Assembly (NCBI GenBank): GCA_928212115.1
Contig: CAKMRJ010005412.1
Coordinates: 252,322,596 to 252,386,595 of the forward strand
Length of the DNA stretch: 64,000 nt
Direction: 5' to 3'
Origin: Lactuca virosa
Taxonomy: Eukaryota; Streptophyta; Magnoliopsida; Asterales; Asteraceae
The notes beneath the pieces are model-generated. The model made no database searches and was not told the origin of the DNA. It was given only the letters and a program-made list of their open reading frames with translations. The translations under genes were made by a program, and so were the position numbers. Numbering within the stretch: the stretch's first letter is position 1; each line of letters starts with the position of its first letter. Shown here piece by piece: positions 33,830-44,880 of this stretch.

Positions 33830-35490
33830 TGATCGGTCTATATTTATAGCACAATAAATTATACTAAATATGTTGAATTGATGCATAATTGTCCAAGAAT
33901 GGCACTACTTTGATGAAATGTTGAACATTATGTGCAGGCAACTACTTAGTGCTAAAGTAGGCGGAACCCGCAAGAAAAACGAGCAAAAGGAAGCTAACAA
34001 GCATGGGAGACGAATTGGTAAAGGAATGAAGAAGAATGGTGCTGAGAAATTTGACCACCCTTCAATGTTTTGATCATATCTCAAGATCTAGAGCTCCGAT
34101 TGACATGAATGAAAAAGTTCTGGAAACTAGACAAAATTTCCTACAACTTTCATGTTTTGCATTTTTACTGATTCTACCGTTTTAATCACCAAAAAGGGGC
34201 AACAAAGATGAGAGACGTCCTAGAACGCGTCTAAGACGCCCCTTAGGACGCCTAGCCGTTTTAGGCCATTTTCAAGTGCAAATCAAGGACGACAGAAAGA
34301 CATGTAAAACGCCACGAAGGACGCCCAGACGCCTGTATGACGTCTAAGACGCCCACTATGACGTCGACGCGGAAAACAGCTCCGAAAATCAGTTTTTCAG
34401 CTCCTATTTAAAGAAGATTTAACCCTAATCGACTTTGGACTTCTTCCCTGTGATTTTCCACAGTTTTGGAGGGTTCCAAACACATTCAAAGCTTCTCCAA
34501 ACACGTTTTTGATAATTAATTTCCAAATCCAAGACAAAAAATCACCAAATTCATTATCATTCAACGTTTGAAGATCGTTCAACCGACGGATCTACATCAA
34601 TTCAATCAAGCTCCAAATTTGATTATTTCATCCCCAAGGTTTCATCGTTCCATAGTTGATTGATCATTAGACTTCATTGATTTTATGATTTCAAGTTGGT
34701 TTGTGAACTTTAGCATTAATTCCATTGTTTATATTGAAGTTGTGTGTTTTGTTAATCATATGGAAGGCTAAACCACCTAGGTTACTTCCGGGAACGTTGT
34801 AGGATGTTAGGATGAACACGTTTTGATTATTACTTTTATTCTAGTCAATTTCAGTTATTGTTTCATTCTTAAAGTTATGATTTTTACTTACAGTAATTGG
34901 AGTTGGGTTTTCTTATTGTGTGATATTGCAACTAAGATAGTGTGTTGTTAATTCACTAATCATTCTAAATTCAAGTAGTTTAGGAGCTAAGATGATCAGT
35001 TGAACCCACATACACTATTCCAAACTTGTGATTTTAAATGCTAAACATTGTAATTGGTAATCATAAGACACAATATTGTCAAGCCACTCATTGTTCCTAA
35101 TCCATTTAGACATAGGGAGTAAGACAACTAGATGGGATAACATATTGTGTGCCCAAAGTTATTTATTGCATGTTAATTGACCTTAGCTATGTTTTCATAA
35201 TTAATTTGGAATTTAAGGGAAGATAAACACGTGAGTCTTAATCATCTGACACTAAACCTGAAGTAACCTTGTTTTTCTCATTGGTAATCGTTTGCAATAT
35301 AAAGTTTCTAGTTTTTTTTTATTTAAATCTTAGTTTAAATCTTTTTTCGTGATAATTGCAAGTATTAGTTCTTTTTCATTGACTACTATAGCAAAAAGTT
35401 TGACCACAAACTCCTCGTGGATTCGACCCGACTTACCCTGTCTACTTAGGTTAGTTGGTTTATTTTTGATTGAGACAACGACCTCGATCA
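33830..35490 (+). repeat. 5' LTR of Athila-like element
   Basis: 1661 bp. The core promoter TATTTAAAG is at 34405-34413. Upstream at 34220-34375 lies a cluster of GACGTC, ACGCGTC, AGACGCC and GGACGCC words. Short ORFs are identical in both LTRs and are not genes. Confidence 0.9.
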
Positions 35491-35495
35491 AAATT

Positions 35496-35513
35496 TGGCG
35501 CTGTTGTCAGGGA
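35496..35513 (+). other. Primer-binding site, tRNA-Asp type
   Basis: TGGCGCTGTTGTCAGGGA five bases after the LTR. It resembles the TGGCGCCGTTGCCGGGGA primer site usual in Athila/Tat-type Gypsy elements, with three mismatches. Confidence 0.8.
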
Positions 35514-35626
35514 GATTGTGCGCTTAAACTATTGTGTTGAAGTAGTCATTATATTTTTTTTATTTTTTGTTTTGTTTTATTTTTAGTTCAGAATCTTCAC
35601 TCTTTTTTTTGTAGGGACAGTGGTGA

Positions 35627-36805
35627 GTGAAAGAATATACTTACATGAATCCGGACATGTGGTGGGAGAGAGAAAATTCATACCAATATCAATATTATAA
35701 TGATCTCTACTATGAGTCATATAATGATGATACATGTGATGATCCATATGATGATGATTGTTGGTGGACTGACGATTCAAACCAAAGCCAACACCATGAA
35801 TCATCTTGTTTTCCAGAGGACCAAGAATTAGATGAATCTTCATTTAGCAAAAAGTTGGATCAAATGTTGGACATGTTGAATGATACCTTCAACAAAGAGG
35901 AAGACAACTCCAAGTCAATTTTGGCTATTGAAAAACAATTAGAACATATATAGGAGCAACTAAATCAACAACCTTCAGACACTACACAAGTGAATGAGGT
36001 AAGTTTTCTATGTGGTGATAACATTGTGCATAAACCTACACCACCCGAACTTGAGCTTGTGGTGGAGGATTATGTATCTTTAGGTTATCATGAGACTGAT
36101 AGTATGTTTGAAATCAAAGAAGTTGAAATTGAATTGGATAAGTCTAATGAAGAGTTTCATGAGTTTGAAGTGTCCAAAGTTGGGGAAGGGTTTGTGGAGG
36201 CTAGTATCACCCCCTACCCAACAACTTTTTAAAAAACCGACCCACAACTTCTTCTGATGGATTCTAAAATATTGGCCAGATACAAACAACCAAGTATAAT
36301 CATTGATCGTCCTTTTTTGAAAACTATATATGCTCATATTAGTTGCCAGGAAGGTGCGATAAACGTGATCTTTGTAAGCCATAAACTGAGACTCCTATTA
36401 TTTGGACCTACTAATGATTCTCCAATCAGTGGTGACTTGTGTGTAATTAATACTATTCATGATAATGTCTATGAGCATACCGTAAATATGCTCTCCAACA
36501 ATACCCTCGATTTGGAGAAAATTTTCTCATGAGACAGGTCAAAACCATTGGATAATAGCACAAGTTAACACTTGAAAAGAAGGTTACAGAACAAGAAGCA
36601 TGATAACACATGCTCCCATAAATCAAAAATGAAAGTTTTACATGATATCAAGCATCGATTAAAGAAGTTTACTAGAAGGAAAGATACATTGGACTTGAAA
36701 ACAAGGCCTAAACATTATCGTGGAAAACTTAAAGTTACTCAAAGTAAGATAAATGACCTCATGGTTGGAGTTCACAAAAGTCAACTAACATATGATCCTC
36801 CTTAG
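35627..36805 (+). pseudogene. Single decayed ORF of the Athila-like element
   Basis: Four consecutive open stretches (35627-35953, 35990-36232, 36257-36532, 36572-36805) lie in one reading frame and are separated only by single stop codons at 35951, 36230 and 36530. They are one former ORF of about 390 codons. The N-terminal part is Tyr/Asp-rich. The third part contains PSIIIDRPFLKT and AHISCQEGAINVIF, matching the C-terminal half of Athila-type aspartic proteases (pattern IILGRPFL, then a G-x-I/L-x-V/L strand). The catalytic part is not recognisable. The last part is strongly basic. The original family thus kept a gag/protease-derived reading frame but no polymerase. Confidence 0.6.
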
Positions 36806-38269
36806 ACATCGCTCGAGGTAACCTATCCCGCTAATGACGTTAAACTTGGCAATTTTGGAACTTTGTGGGTGTGTTCACTGCAAACCCTCACGAGACTTCA
36901 CTCGTCCACTAGGGGTAACCTAGGGGTTTAAAAGGCTTGTTGCACGTGCCAAGTGCAATCGTGGACCCCGGCGAAATTGAGGGCTAGTTAGTGTAGTTTA
37001 TTTTTATTTGACTTGATTTGTGTGCTTGTAGTTGTTTTTTTTTTATTATTTTAGGAATTTATCTTTTGATGCATCGGGGACGATGCAAGACTTAAAGTTT
37101 GGGAGGGGGTGTTCACAAGAAAAAGATGGAGGATTGAAGAAAAAGTGATTTTTTTTAAATCATAATTATTCGATGTTTATTCGGGCATAACGAAACATTA
37201 TTTTTTCAAATATCTCCAACTAGTGAAGTTTTTTGGAAATCAAAACCGCCTCTACTATCAGTACCATCAGGTGTGTCGTCCTCCATATTTTTAATTTCTT
37301 TTACATTAACTTTGATGAATTTTTTTTTGGATAATCAACTTAGGATGAATGTACTGCTATCTTAAACTCTATATGTTTAATTATCTTATCCTGAAGTTGG
37401 TCACTATGAAATATGTGATGAGTTAGTAGCTTCTCTATGTCTTGAATGTAACTCATCAAGATGGAAAATGATATGAGTTTCGTACATCGAGTCATAAATA
37501 TATATATATATTTAATATTGATTTTGTGGGTTGCTAGCCGGTTTGGGAATATTTATATTTATTTAAAAATTGTTATGTGAAATACCCAAGTGTTGAAAAA
37601 TGAAGGTTTTTGGCTCGAGCCTACGATCTTTCAATTGAGGACCCAACCGAACAATATGTGTCATCACGCCCTGAGTACTTGGTCTTACTTACTCCTGCGC
37701 CTTTGGGGTTGGGAGGGGACTATTATTGTTTTCACACAACCAAAAAGCATCATAAGACATTAAAGAACTTCAAAGTATATATATTCAAGCTAAAGTCAAA
37801 TACAAAGATGATCAAATCCGATGAAGCCATCAAAGAACTTGAAGAATGCACAATCAAGATAAACATGAAGAAAAGGTCAAGTTGAAGATATTGTGTGAAA
37901 CAATATGTGACCCCTCGATAGCGGGAGTGTATGGGTTGGTCCATTAAGTGTTACCAACCGCGCTAACTATGTTAGTGAACCTTGAAAACGGGACTTTGGC
38001 AATGAGTTCAACTGATTACTCATGAGGTAGATTATTGGAAAGGGTTCAAAAAGTGGAGGGTTTCAAACAACAAAGTAAAATAAGCATAACATGTGTTTTG
38101 GGTTTAAAAGTCTGGATAAGCAACTAATAATCCCCAAAATCAATATATTGTGCTATTGAAAATATTGTGATAAAATGTACGGAATTCGTGATTCCATTGA
38201 GTTTTTCTTAGGATAAGAGAGTAAGATTACACTGATTATTTCAGGCCAATCTCGGGACGAGTTTGGAAT
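36806..38269 (+). other. 3' internal region of Athila-like element
   Basis: Mostly non-coding. A 91-codon ORF at 37610-37885 starts in GGCTCGAGCCTACGATC and has no recognised domain. The purine tract AAAGTTGGGGAGGT (38270-38283) directly precedes the 3' LTR. Confidence 0.5.
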
Positions 38270-38284
38270 AAAGTTGGGGAGGTT

Positions 38285-39940
38285 TGATCGGTCTATATTT
38301 ATAGCACAATAAATTATACTAAATATGTTGAATTGATGCATAATTGTCCAAGAATGGCACTACTTTGATGAAATGTTGAACATTATGTGTAGGCAACTAC
38401 TTAGTGCTAAAGTAGGCGGAACCCGCAAGAAAAACGAGCAAAAGGAAGCTAACAAGCATGGGAGACGAATTGGTAAAGGAATGAAGAAAAATGGTGCTGA
38501 GAAATTTGACCACCCTTCAATGTTTTGATCATATCTCAAGATCTAGAGCTCCGACATGAATGAAGAAGTTCTGGAAACTAGACAAAATTTCCTACAACTT
38601 TCATGTTTTGCATTTTTACTGATTCTACCATTTTAATCACCAAAAAGGGGCAACAAAGATGAGAGACGTCCTAGAACGCGTCTAAGACGCCCCTTAGGAC
38701 GCCTAGCCGTTTTAGGCCATTTTCAAGTCCAAATCAAGGACGACAGAAAGACATGTAAAACGCCACGAAGGACGCCCAGACGCCTGTATGACGTCTAAGA
38801 CGCCCACTATGACGTCGACGCGGAAAACAGCTCCGAAAATCAGTTTTTCAGCTCCTATTTAAAGAAGATTTAACCCTAATCGACTTTGGACTTCTTCCCT
38901 GTGATTTTCCACAGTTTTGGAGGGTTCCAAACACATTCAAAGCTTCTCCAAACACGTTTTTGATAATTAATTTCCAAATCCAAGACGAAAAATCACCAAA
39001 TTCATTATCATTCAACGTTTGAAGATCGTTCAACCGACGGATCTACATCAATTCAATCAAGCTCCAAATTTGATTATTTCATCCCCAAGGTTTCATCGTT
39101 CCATAGTTGATTGATCATTAGACTTCATTGATTTTATGATTTCAAGTTGGTTTGTGAACTTTAGCATTAATTCCATTGTTTATATTGAAGTTGTGTGTTT
39201 TGTTAATCATATGGAAGGCTAAACCACCTAGGTTACTTCCGGGAACGTTGTAGGATGTTAGGATGAACACGTTTTGATTATTACTTTTATTCTAGTCAAT
39301 TTCAGTTATTGTTTCATTCTTAAAGTTATGATTTTTACTTACAGTAATTGGAGTTGGGTTTTCTTATTGTGTGATATTGCAACTAAGATAGTGTGTTGTT
39401 AATTCACTAATCATTCTGAATTCAAGTAGTTTAGGAGCTAAGATGATCAGTTGAACCCACATACACTATTCCAAACTTGTGATTTTAAATGCTAAACATT
39501 GTAATTGGTAATCATAAGACACAATATTGTCAAGCCACTCATTGTTCCTAATCCATTTAGACATAGGGAGTAAGACAACTAGATGGGATAACATATTGTG
39601 TGCCCAAAGTTATTTATTGCATGTTAATTGACCTTAGTTATGTTTTCATAATTAATTTGGAATTTAAGGGAAGATAAACACGTGAGTCTTAATCATCTGA
39701 CACTAAACCTGAAGTAACCTTGTTTTTCTCATTGGTAATCGTTTGCAATATAAAGTTTCTAGTTTTTTTTATTTAAATCTTAGTTTAAATCTTTTTTCGT
39801 GATAATTGCAAGTATTAGTTCTTTTTCATTGACTACTATAGCAAAAAGTTTGACCACAAACTCCTCGTGGATTCGACCCGACTTACCCTGTCTACTTAGG
39901 TTAGTTGGTTTATTTTTGATTGAGACAACGGCGTCGATCA
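38285..39940 (+). repeat. 3' LTR of Athila-like element
   Basis: 1656 bp, near-identical to 33830-35490. It is followed by the duplication GTGGG and the continuation of LTR2. Confidence 0.9.
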
Positions 39941-40234
39941 GTGGGGCCGGTGTGCATGTATTGTTTATGTATTGTCGTGTGGGGTAATTTGGGGGAACTC
40001 ACTAAGTTTTGGCTTACAATTGTTGATTTTAATGTTTCCAAGTAATTATGATGATCGAGGAAATGCAAAGGCGTCGTACACATCCTCCTATTGTTTTATG
40101 ATTTGAGAGATTGACTTGATACTCTGATTTTATTGGATATGATTTGAAAACAATGGTTATTATCTATGGTTTCTTGTGGAAATGTTTTTATAAAAATCAA
40201 AAAATTTATCATGGTTTTGAGATGCTACAAGTGA

Positions 40235-41088
40235 TGATGGTTAACATATAAAAGGGGGTGGGCCCGACTTCCATTTCTTTTTTAATAAAAAATATCGGAA
40301 ATAATAATGGATAAATTATAACAAATGAAAAATAGAAAGTGGTAAGGGCAATATAGCATTTCATGTTGGTAGGGATGAAGCGTGAAAATTTTCAACAAAT
40401 GAGGAACGATCCGAGTTAATTTTTGAAAATAAAGATCGGACGTGTCTTTTGGCACCTGCACGATGGACGATTCGCGTAATTTACTCATTAGATAAATACT
40501 AGTTTCAAACAAAGAACCGTCTACGAATAATTTGAAAAGTGCTAAATTCAATTTTTTACACAACTTGAATATAAGAACATAATGCTTCATGAATAAGTAC
40601 CGAGAATCCACGACTTCATGAGATTCCAAAATTGTCTATTTAATAATATTTAGTTTAATGGAGAAACTCCCCTTCAAATTCCATAACATCTACATTTTAA
40701 AGAAGTTTGTTTCAAAAAATGTCATCTAGCTCGGTCGATAAGACAAATGAATAGACATGCAATGTCTATTACAATTTTACAATCATGAAGCCTGGGTTGG
40801 TAACGGTAGCGGACCAACTGTAGATACGAGTCTTTCATACTGGAACTTGACTTATTCGATCCCGTTAAAGAACTACCATGGTACTAAGGATGATATGTAC
40901 CATTACACATAATGATATTATTTTAAGTGAAAGGAAAAAATGAAGATGACGATTAAAGAAGTTTAAAAAATTTAAGGACACGAGAAATGGATTATCAATA
41001 ATGAAGTAAACTTGGGAATTTCACAAAGAATTCTAGCATTTGGAATGTAAGATATATGTGAAATCCTATATTGTCTCTCCAAAAGTGT
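40235..41088. other. Unassigned interval
   Basis: No gene is supported. A tRNA A-box-like CTAGCTCGGTCGATAAGAC (about 40727) and a B-box-like TTCGATCCC (about 40856) suggest a SINE, but they are too far apart. Confidence 0.25.
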
Positions 41089-41089
41089 C

Positions 41090-41181
<92 letters not shown>
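41089..41181. repeat. Compound microsatellite (TA)n(GA)n
   Basis: About 33 TA units followed by about 13 GA units. Confidence 0.95.
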
Positions 41182-41185
<4 letters not shown>

Positions 41186-41829
41186 GAGATGAGAGATTCT
41201 ACAATATACAAACATTTATTGAACTGTGTCGCACTGATATATAGAATATACTACACTATGTGAAGTGCAACATTATCTCCAAAAGAGCCCTTATGGAGAT
41301 ATGCGAGACTCTAACATATATCGATAGTTAGTTATTGAACCGTGTCGCATCAATGTAGGATACACTAACTTCCCCTTCGGAGTTGGAGGCTCGATGAGGA
41401 TATACATGAATGTATTAAGCCACAAGGGTGTCACACCGATATAATAACACAGAACTCGAGTTTTGAAGAAGATGTTGGATAAATAGGGGTAAAAACACTT
41501 GGAAATTCTGAGAATCGTGTATAACACTTTCAGATTAAAGTATTTGGGTGGTACTCTCAATTTTTAATCGGATAAGACTCAGAAAAATGAGAGAAACAGA
41601 GGAGAGAATGTTCAAGATGTTATGAAGAAGAAGAGTACTAAATCTAATTTCGAAAATGATCATATAACCAGAAAAACTTCCTGTCTTAAAACTGCCACAT
41701 GACAGTTTTATGTCCTAAAACTGTCAAAAAACGGTCATAAACCAACTTAAATCCGGGTGTAGAATATGAATCACAAAACCGGGTGCATTTACCAAAAATT
41801 CGGATTTCTGATGCAATTTTAATATAGTA
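41182..41829. other. Possible degenerate Copia LTR flank
   Basis: No ORF is credible. Motifs such as CCGGGTGCATTTACC and TTCTGATGCAATTTTAAT look LTR-like, but termini are not visible. Confidence 0.25.

Positions 41830-41909
<80 letters not shown>
41830..41909. repeat. Compound microsatellite (CA)n(TA)n
   Basis: About nine CA units, then about 30 TA units. Confidence 0.95.
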
Positions 41910-41912
<3 letters not shown>

Positions 41913-42031
41913 CGACCCCAACCAGGGGCTCTGCCCCTTGGACCCCGCCAGGGGTTGCCGCCCCTTTGACCTCGCTCCCAAGGGCGTTGCCCCCGGACCC
42001 CGTTGGTTCAGGGGTTTCGCCCCTAAATAGT
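41910..42031. repeat. GC-rich GGGG/CCCC hairpin cluster
   Basis: About 120 bp with repeated AGGGG-CTCTGCCCCTTGGACCCC-type blocks (CCAGGGG, GCCGCCCCTTTGACC, GGGCGTTGCCCCC, CAGGGGTTTCGCCCC). Several can pair as short stems. It stands out strongly from the AT-rich flanks. Confidence 0.8.
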
Positions 42032-42979
42032 AGTATACTTTCAACAAAGACAAAATTAAACAAATGTGCACTCCACATCATACCGGTTTGTTCAATAATT
42101 GTCAAAGTGACATTGATCAACAAATTAATCTCATTACATTTAAATAATATCAGTGATATAAAATCACTAACAGAAGACACGTATAGATTAATTATGATAA
42201 AGCATTTTTTTTTCTAATGAATTTTCGAGATGTAAGAGAAACATTGTTAAAAAGAAATAACTACTCAGATATTTTGTAGAATATTATCTATTTAATATTT
42301 AATTATATATTTGTTTAATAACAAAGGTTCTAATATATATATTTACTTATATTATAATTAATGAGTAAACAAATATACAAGATTTATATTTTTATAAGAT
42401 ATTTATATTTTTAATACTAAATAAATATAAGAAATAATATGTCTTTATTTAATCATGTGTTTTACTTTTTCAACCTTTGTAACATGGAAATTTCATTTGG
42501 TCAATTTTGAAATGATATTAATTTACTTTGGCGTGTTTTTAATGTTTGCTTAACAAAGAAAAAGACAAAAATATATATATTATGATGATATGGTCAACTT
42601 TACGCTAATTCTAGATCATATTTGTTTGGTGTACATGATATTAGATTAAATATAAATTATTTTTAAAAAAAACGTTTTTTTTTTCCTTTTTGAAAATTTT
42701 AATATTTCTTCCACAACTAATGCAATTCTTTCTTTGGAAGACGATAGTAAAACCCTCATAAAAGCTTATGAGGATATACAAAGTGACTCAAAATTGACCT
42801 CGGTACGACCGACGTGGACTCGACACACACCACGATCTCGACAGCAATCCTCGACACCCATCCTCCGAGTCTCTCTCTTCTTTGACTTTTTGACCAGCCA
42901 ATCCAACAACTATGTTTTGTTTTTTTTTTCAATTCCAAAACTTTATAAATACCAACTTAAACACATTTTTATACTATGC
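42032..42979. other. AT-rich unassigned interval
   Basis: No gene or element end recognised. 42730-42900 is less AT-rich and may be the worn 5' part of the Harbinger transposase gene. Confidence 0.3.
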
Positions 42980-43394
42980 TAACACTTTCTTCTTCGGTGC
43001 TCCTAATTTGTTGGATGCCATCGATGTTCTTAACATGTGTCCTATATTCAACGACATGTATGACAAGACTGCACCATATTTTTCGTTTGCAGTGCATGAA
43101 ACGTCTTACTGACAAATATTATCTCGTGGACAAGATCTATATTTTGCTTTTGTTAAAACATTGTCTTGTCATAATGATCAAAATAACTTGAAAGTTAAGA
43201 GAGCGCAGAAAAAAACAAGGAAATATGTTGAACGACCGTTCAAAGCTCTTAAAAAACGTTGTCACATACTAAAATACCATGTAATTTTTGTTGAGGAGAA
43301 AATGATGAGTGAAATGATGTATAACTGTATCATATTACATAATATGATTCTAAAAGATGAAGAAAATATGATATATGAGTATGATGAAAACTAG
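42980..43394 (+). pseudogene. PIF/Harbinger transposase remnant
   Basis: Plus strand. FFGAPNLLDAIDVLNMCPIF (about 42995-43050) matches the DDE nuclease segment of HARBI1-like proteins (G-x-x-x-D-x-x-V-L-x-x-S/C-P-x-F). Shifted by one frame, KYYLVDKIY follows (pattern YYLADGIYP). Then KRAQKKTRKYVERPFKALKKR and MYNCIILHNMILKDE (43196-43360) correspond to the conserved RKDVERAFG and C-IILHNMI-DE motifs. A stop at about 43110 and two frame changes make it dead. The N-terminal part is not recognisable and no terminal repeats were found. Confidence 0.75.
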
Positions 43395-44152
43395 ATCGTT
43401 CAACTGACACAACTACTAGAGGTTGGAAGCAAACAATACTTGGCAAAAACATGAATATTCTTCATGTTGAGATCCATTCTGAGAGACTTGACCGAACATA
43501 TTTGGACGGTTGACTACATTGATTTTAACGCAAAACCCGTCGATGATTGTATTAGCTATGAGGTTTTTAGTCTTTAATTTTTTTATGTCTTTTAGTTTTG
43601 TAAAATTTCAAGATTTTAAAGTTCTAATTGATTGTTATCTAATTATTATTTTCTAGTAATGAAAAAATGTTTAAAAATTGGTGTGAAAAAAAGACGTCAT
43701 TCCCTCTAGTCTTACATTCAAGTATGATGTTTTGTAGCTTTCATTAAATATAATGATCCTTTGTATTATTATGATTTTCCATTAGTGTATTATGGAAAAA
43801 ATTACATAAATGCTCCATATAGTTTAACAAAGTCATAATTCCAGTCCCTACTAGCATTTTAATACAAAAGGGTTCTCATGGTGATTGATCCATGTGGTTT
43901 CTAAAACTTGCATAAATAGTCTCTAAATACATAAAATGACTTTTTTTACCCTTATTTAATTTCTTTTATCTTTTGTTTTCTAACTAAATTTGATTATTAC
44001 AAATAAGAAAATAAATAAACATCTACCCCCCCTGCTTCCCCCTATTGGTGCAGATCAATATAATGAAAGTCTTGGAAACACGATCGATGTATATCTCCCC
44101 GAAGTTGACTAACTTCTCATCATACCAAAAGTCCAAAGCCCAATATATAAAA
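43395..44152. other. Unassigned interval with MULE-like sequence
   Basis: 43795-43950 contains AAATGCTCCATATAGTTTAAC and ATGTGGTTTCTAAAACTTGC, of the kind seen at MULE ends (non-coding, 'nnn-ccat-gtggttt' style). No paired terminus or duplication was established. Confidence 0.25.
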
Positions 44153-44531
44153 TGTAACATCTCAATTCAGGTAATTTATAAATTTGACCCTTATAATGAA
44201 ATTTTTAGCAAATTGCTCCCAAGGAGCCTGAAATGAGAAAAGCGTCTTTGCCTAGTATGTTGGGCGTATGTGGCCGAAAGCCAAACCCTAATTTTTAGGG
44301 TGTGGATCCTATTTAAGCATCATTAACTCCCCAATACTCTTTCCTCCACCAGCCTCCAGCCCAATTTCATATCTTGCAAACCCTAATCCACCTTTATGAG
44401 CATTTCGAGCCTTAGAGTGTGTTGTTGGTGTTCTTGAATGAGGAAGAAAGAACTAGATTCACCTTAGAAGCTCAAGACCTCTTTGGATCCAGAAGCATCT
44501 TGCATTTAAGCTTCATTTAGAGGTATAAAGT
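44153..44531 (+). mobile_element. Gypsy LTR fragment (LTR3)
   Basis: Starts TGTAACATCTC. It has CTATTTAAGC as core promoter (44309-44318) and one TATGTTGGGCGTATG word upstream, similar to the words of LTR2. It is interrupted at 44532 by another LTR start in the same orientation. Confidence 0.55.
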
Positions 44532-44880
44532 TGTAACATTCCGACTCCCATGTATGAAATTTTAAGGATTTTTGTACGTCACATAAGACCTACTCGACGA
44601 GTTGGAGGCCCCAACTCGTCGTGTAGAAACTAATGAGGCTGCGTGGATTAGTGAACCTACTCGACGAGTTGGAGGACCCCAACTCGATGAGTTGAGAATG
44701 TGCATGAAAACTCTAATTTTTAAGGTTTGCACCCTATTTAAAGGACCTTAAGTCCCCTCACCAACCTCCCTTACCACCTTACGGACGAGAGAAAAATGAA
44801 CGAGAGGGTTGGGAGAAGTCGGGGTTCTCATGAAAGGAAGGAGAAAATTGTAGTGAACTTCGTTGGTAGTGGATTTGTTG
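44532..44880 (+). mobile_element. Gypsy LTR fragment (LTR4) nested in LTR3
   Basis: Starts TGTAACATTCC. Four ACTCG(A/T)CGAGT-like words at 44590-44700 precede CTATTTAAAGG at 44734-44744 and a CTTAAGTCCCC segment, matching the 5' part of LTR1. It breaks off at about 44880; the rest of both LTRs is absent. Confidence 0.6.

Larger units (their letters stand above)
33830..39940 (+). mobile_element. Complete non-autonomous Athila/Tat-like LTR retrotransposon, 6.1 kb
   Basis: LTRs at 33830-35490 and 38285-39940 (TGATCGG...CGATCA) flank a primer site for tRNA-Asp and a polypurine tract. The exact duplication GTGGG (33825-33829 and 39941-39945) marks the insertion into LTR2. The LTRs are nearly identical: a 5-bp deletion near 38552 and a few substitutions were seen by eye, so insertion was recent. 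The interior has no integrase or RT, only a dead ORF with a protease-like vestige, so movement needed enzymes from a relative. Confidence 0.9.
32548..40229 (+). mobile_element. Gypsy solo LTR (LTR2) split by an Athila-like insertion
   Basis: The ends are TGTAGCATC (32548) and GATGCTACA (40229), perfectly inverse over nine bases. Flanks are GGTGA (32543-32547) and AGTGA (40230-40234), a duplication with one mismatch. No internal sequence adjoins either edge, so this is a solo LTR (about 1.57 kb: 32548-33829 plus 39946-40229). TATA-like TTTTTAAAGG is at 32734-32743. CTACGTTGGG(G/C)GTAGG words cluster upstream (32622-32700) and a related cluster lies downstream (33318-33430). Its architecture matches LTR1. 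Confidence 0.75.

Noticed and set aside
34397..34582. 61-codon ORF found twice (also 38848-39033)
   Set aside because: The two copies are the two LTRs of one element; LTR sequence, no protein features.
40282..40629. 115-codon minus-strand ORF
   Set aside because: No domain, poor composition, no promoter or homology recognised; AT-rich chance ORF.
40720..40870. tRNA-like A and B boxes suggesting a SINE or tRNA gene
   Set aside because: About 128 bp apart instead of 30-60 and no cloverleaf could be drawn.
41686..42180. 164- and 115-codon ORFs across the (TA)n and GC-rich cluster
   Set aside because: Tyr-Ile repeats from the microsatellite keep the frame open.
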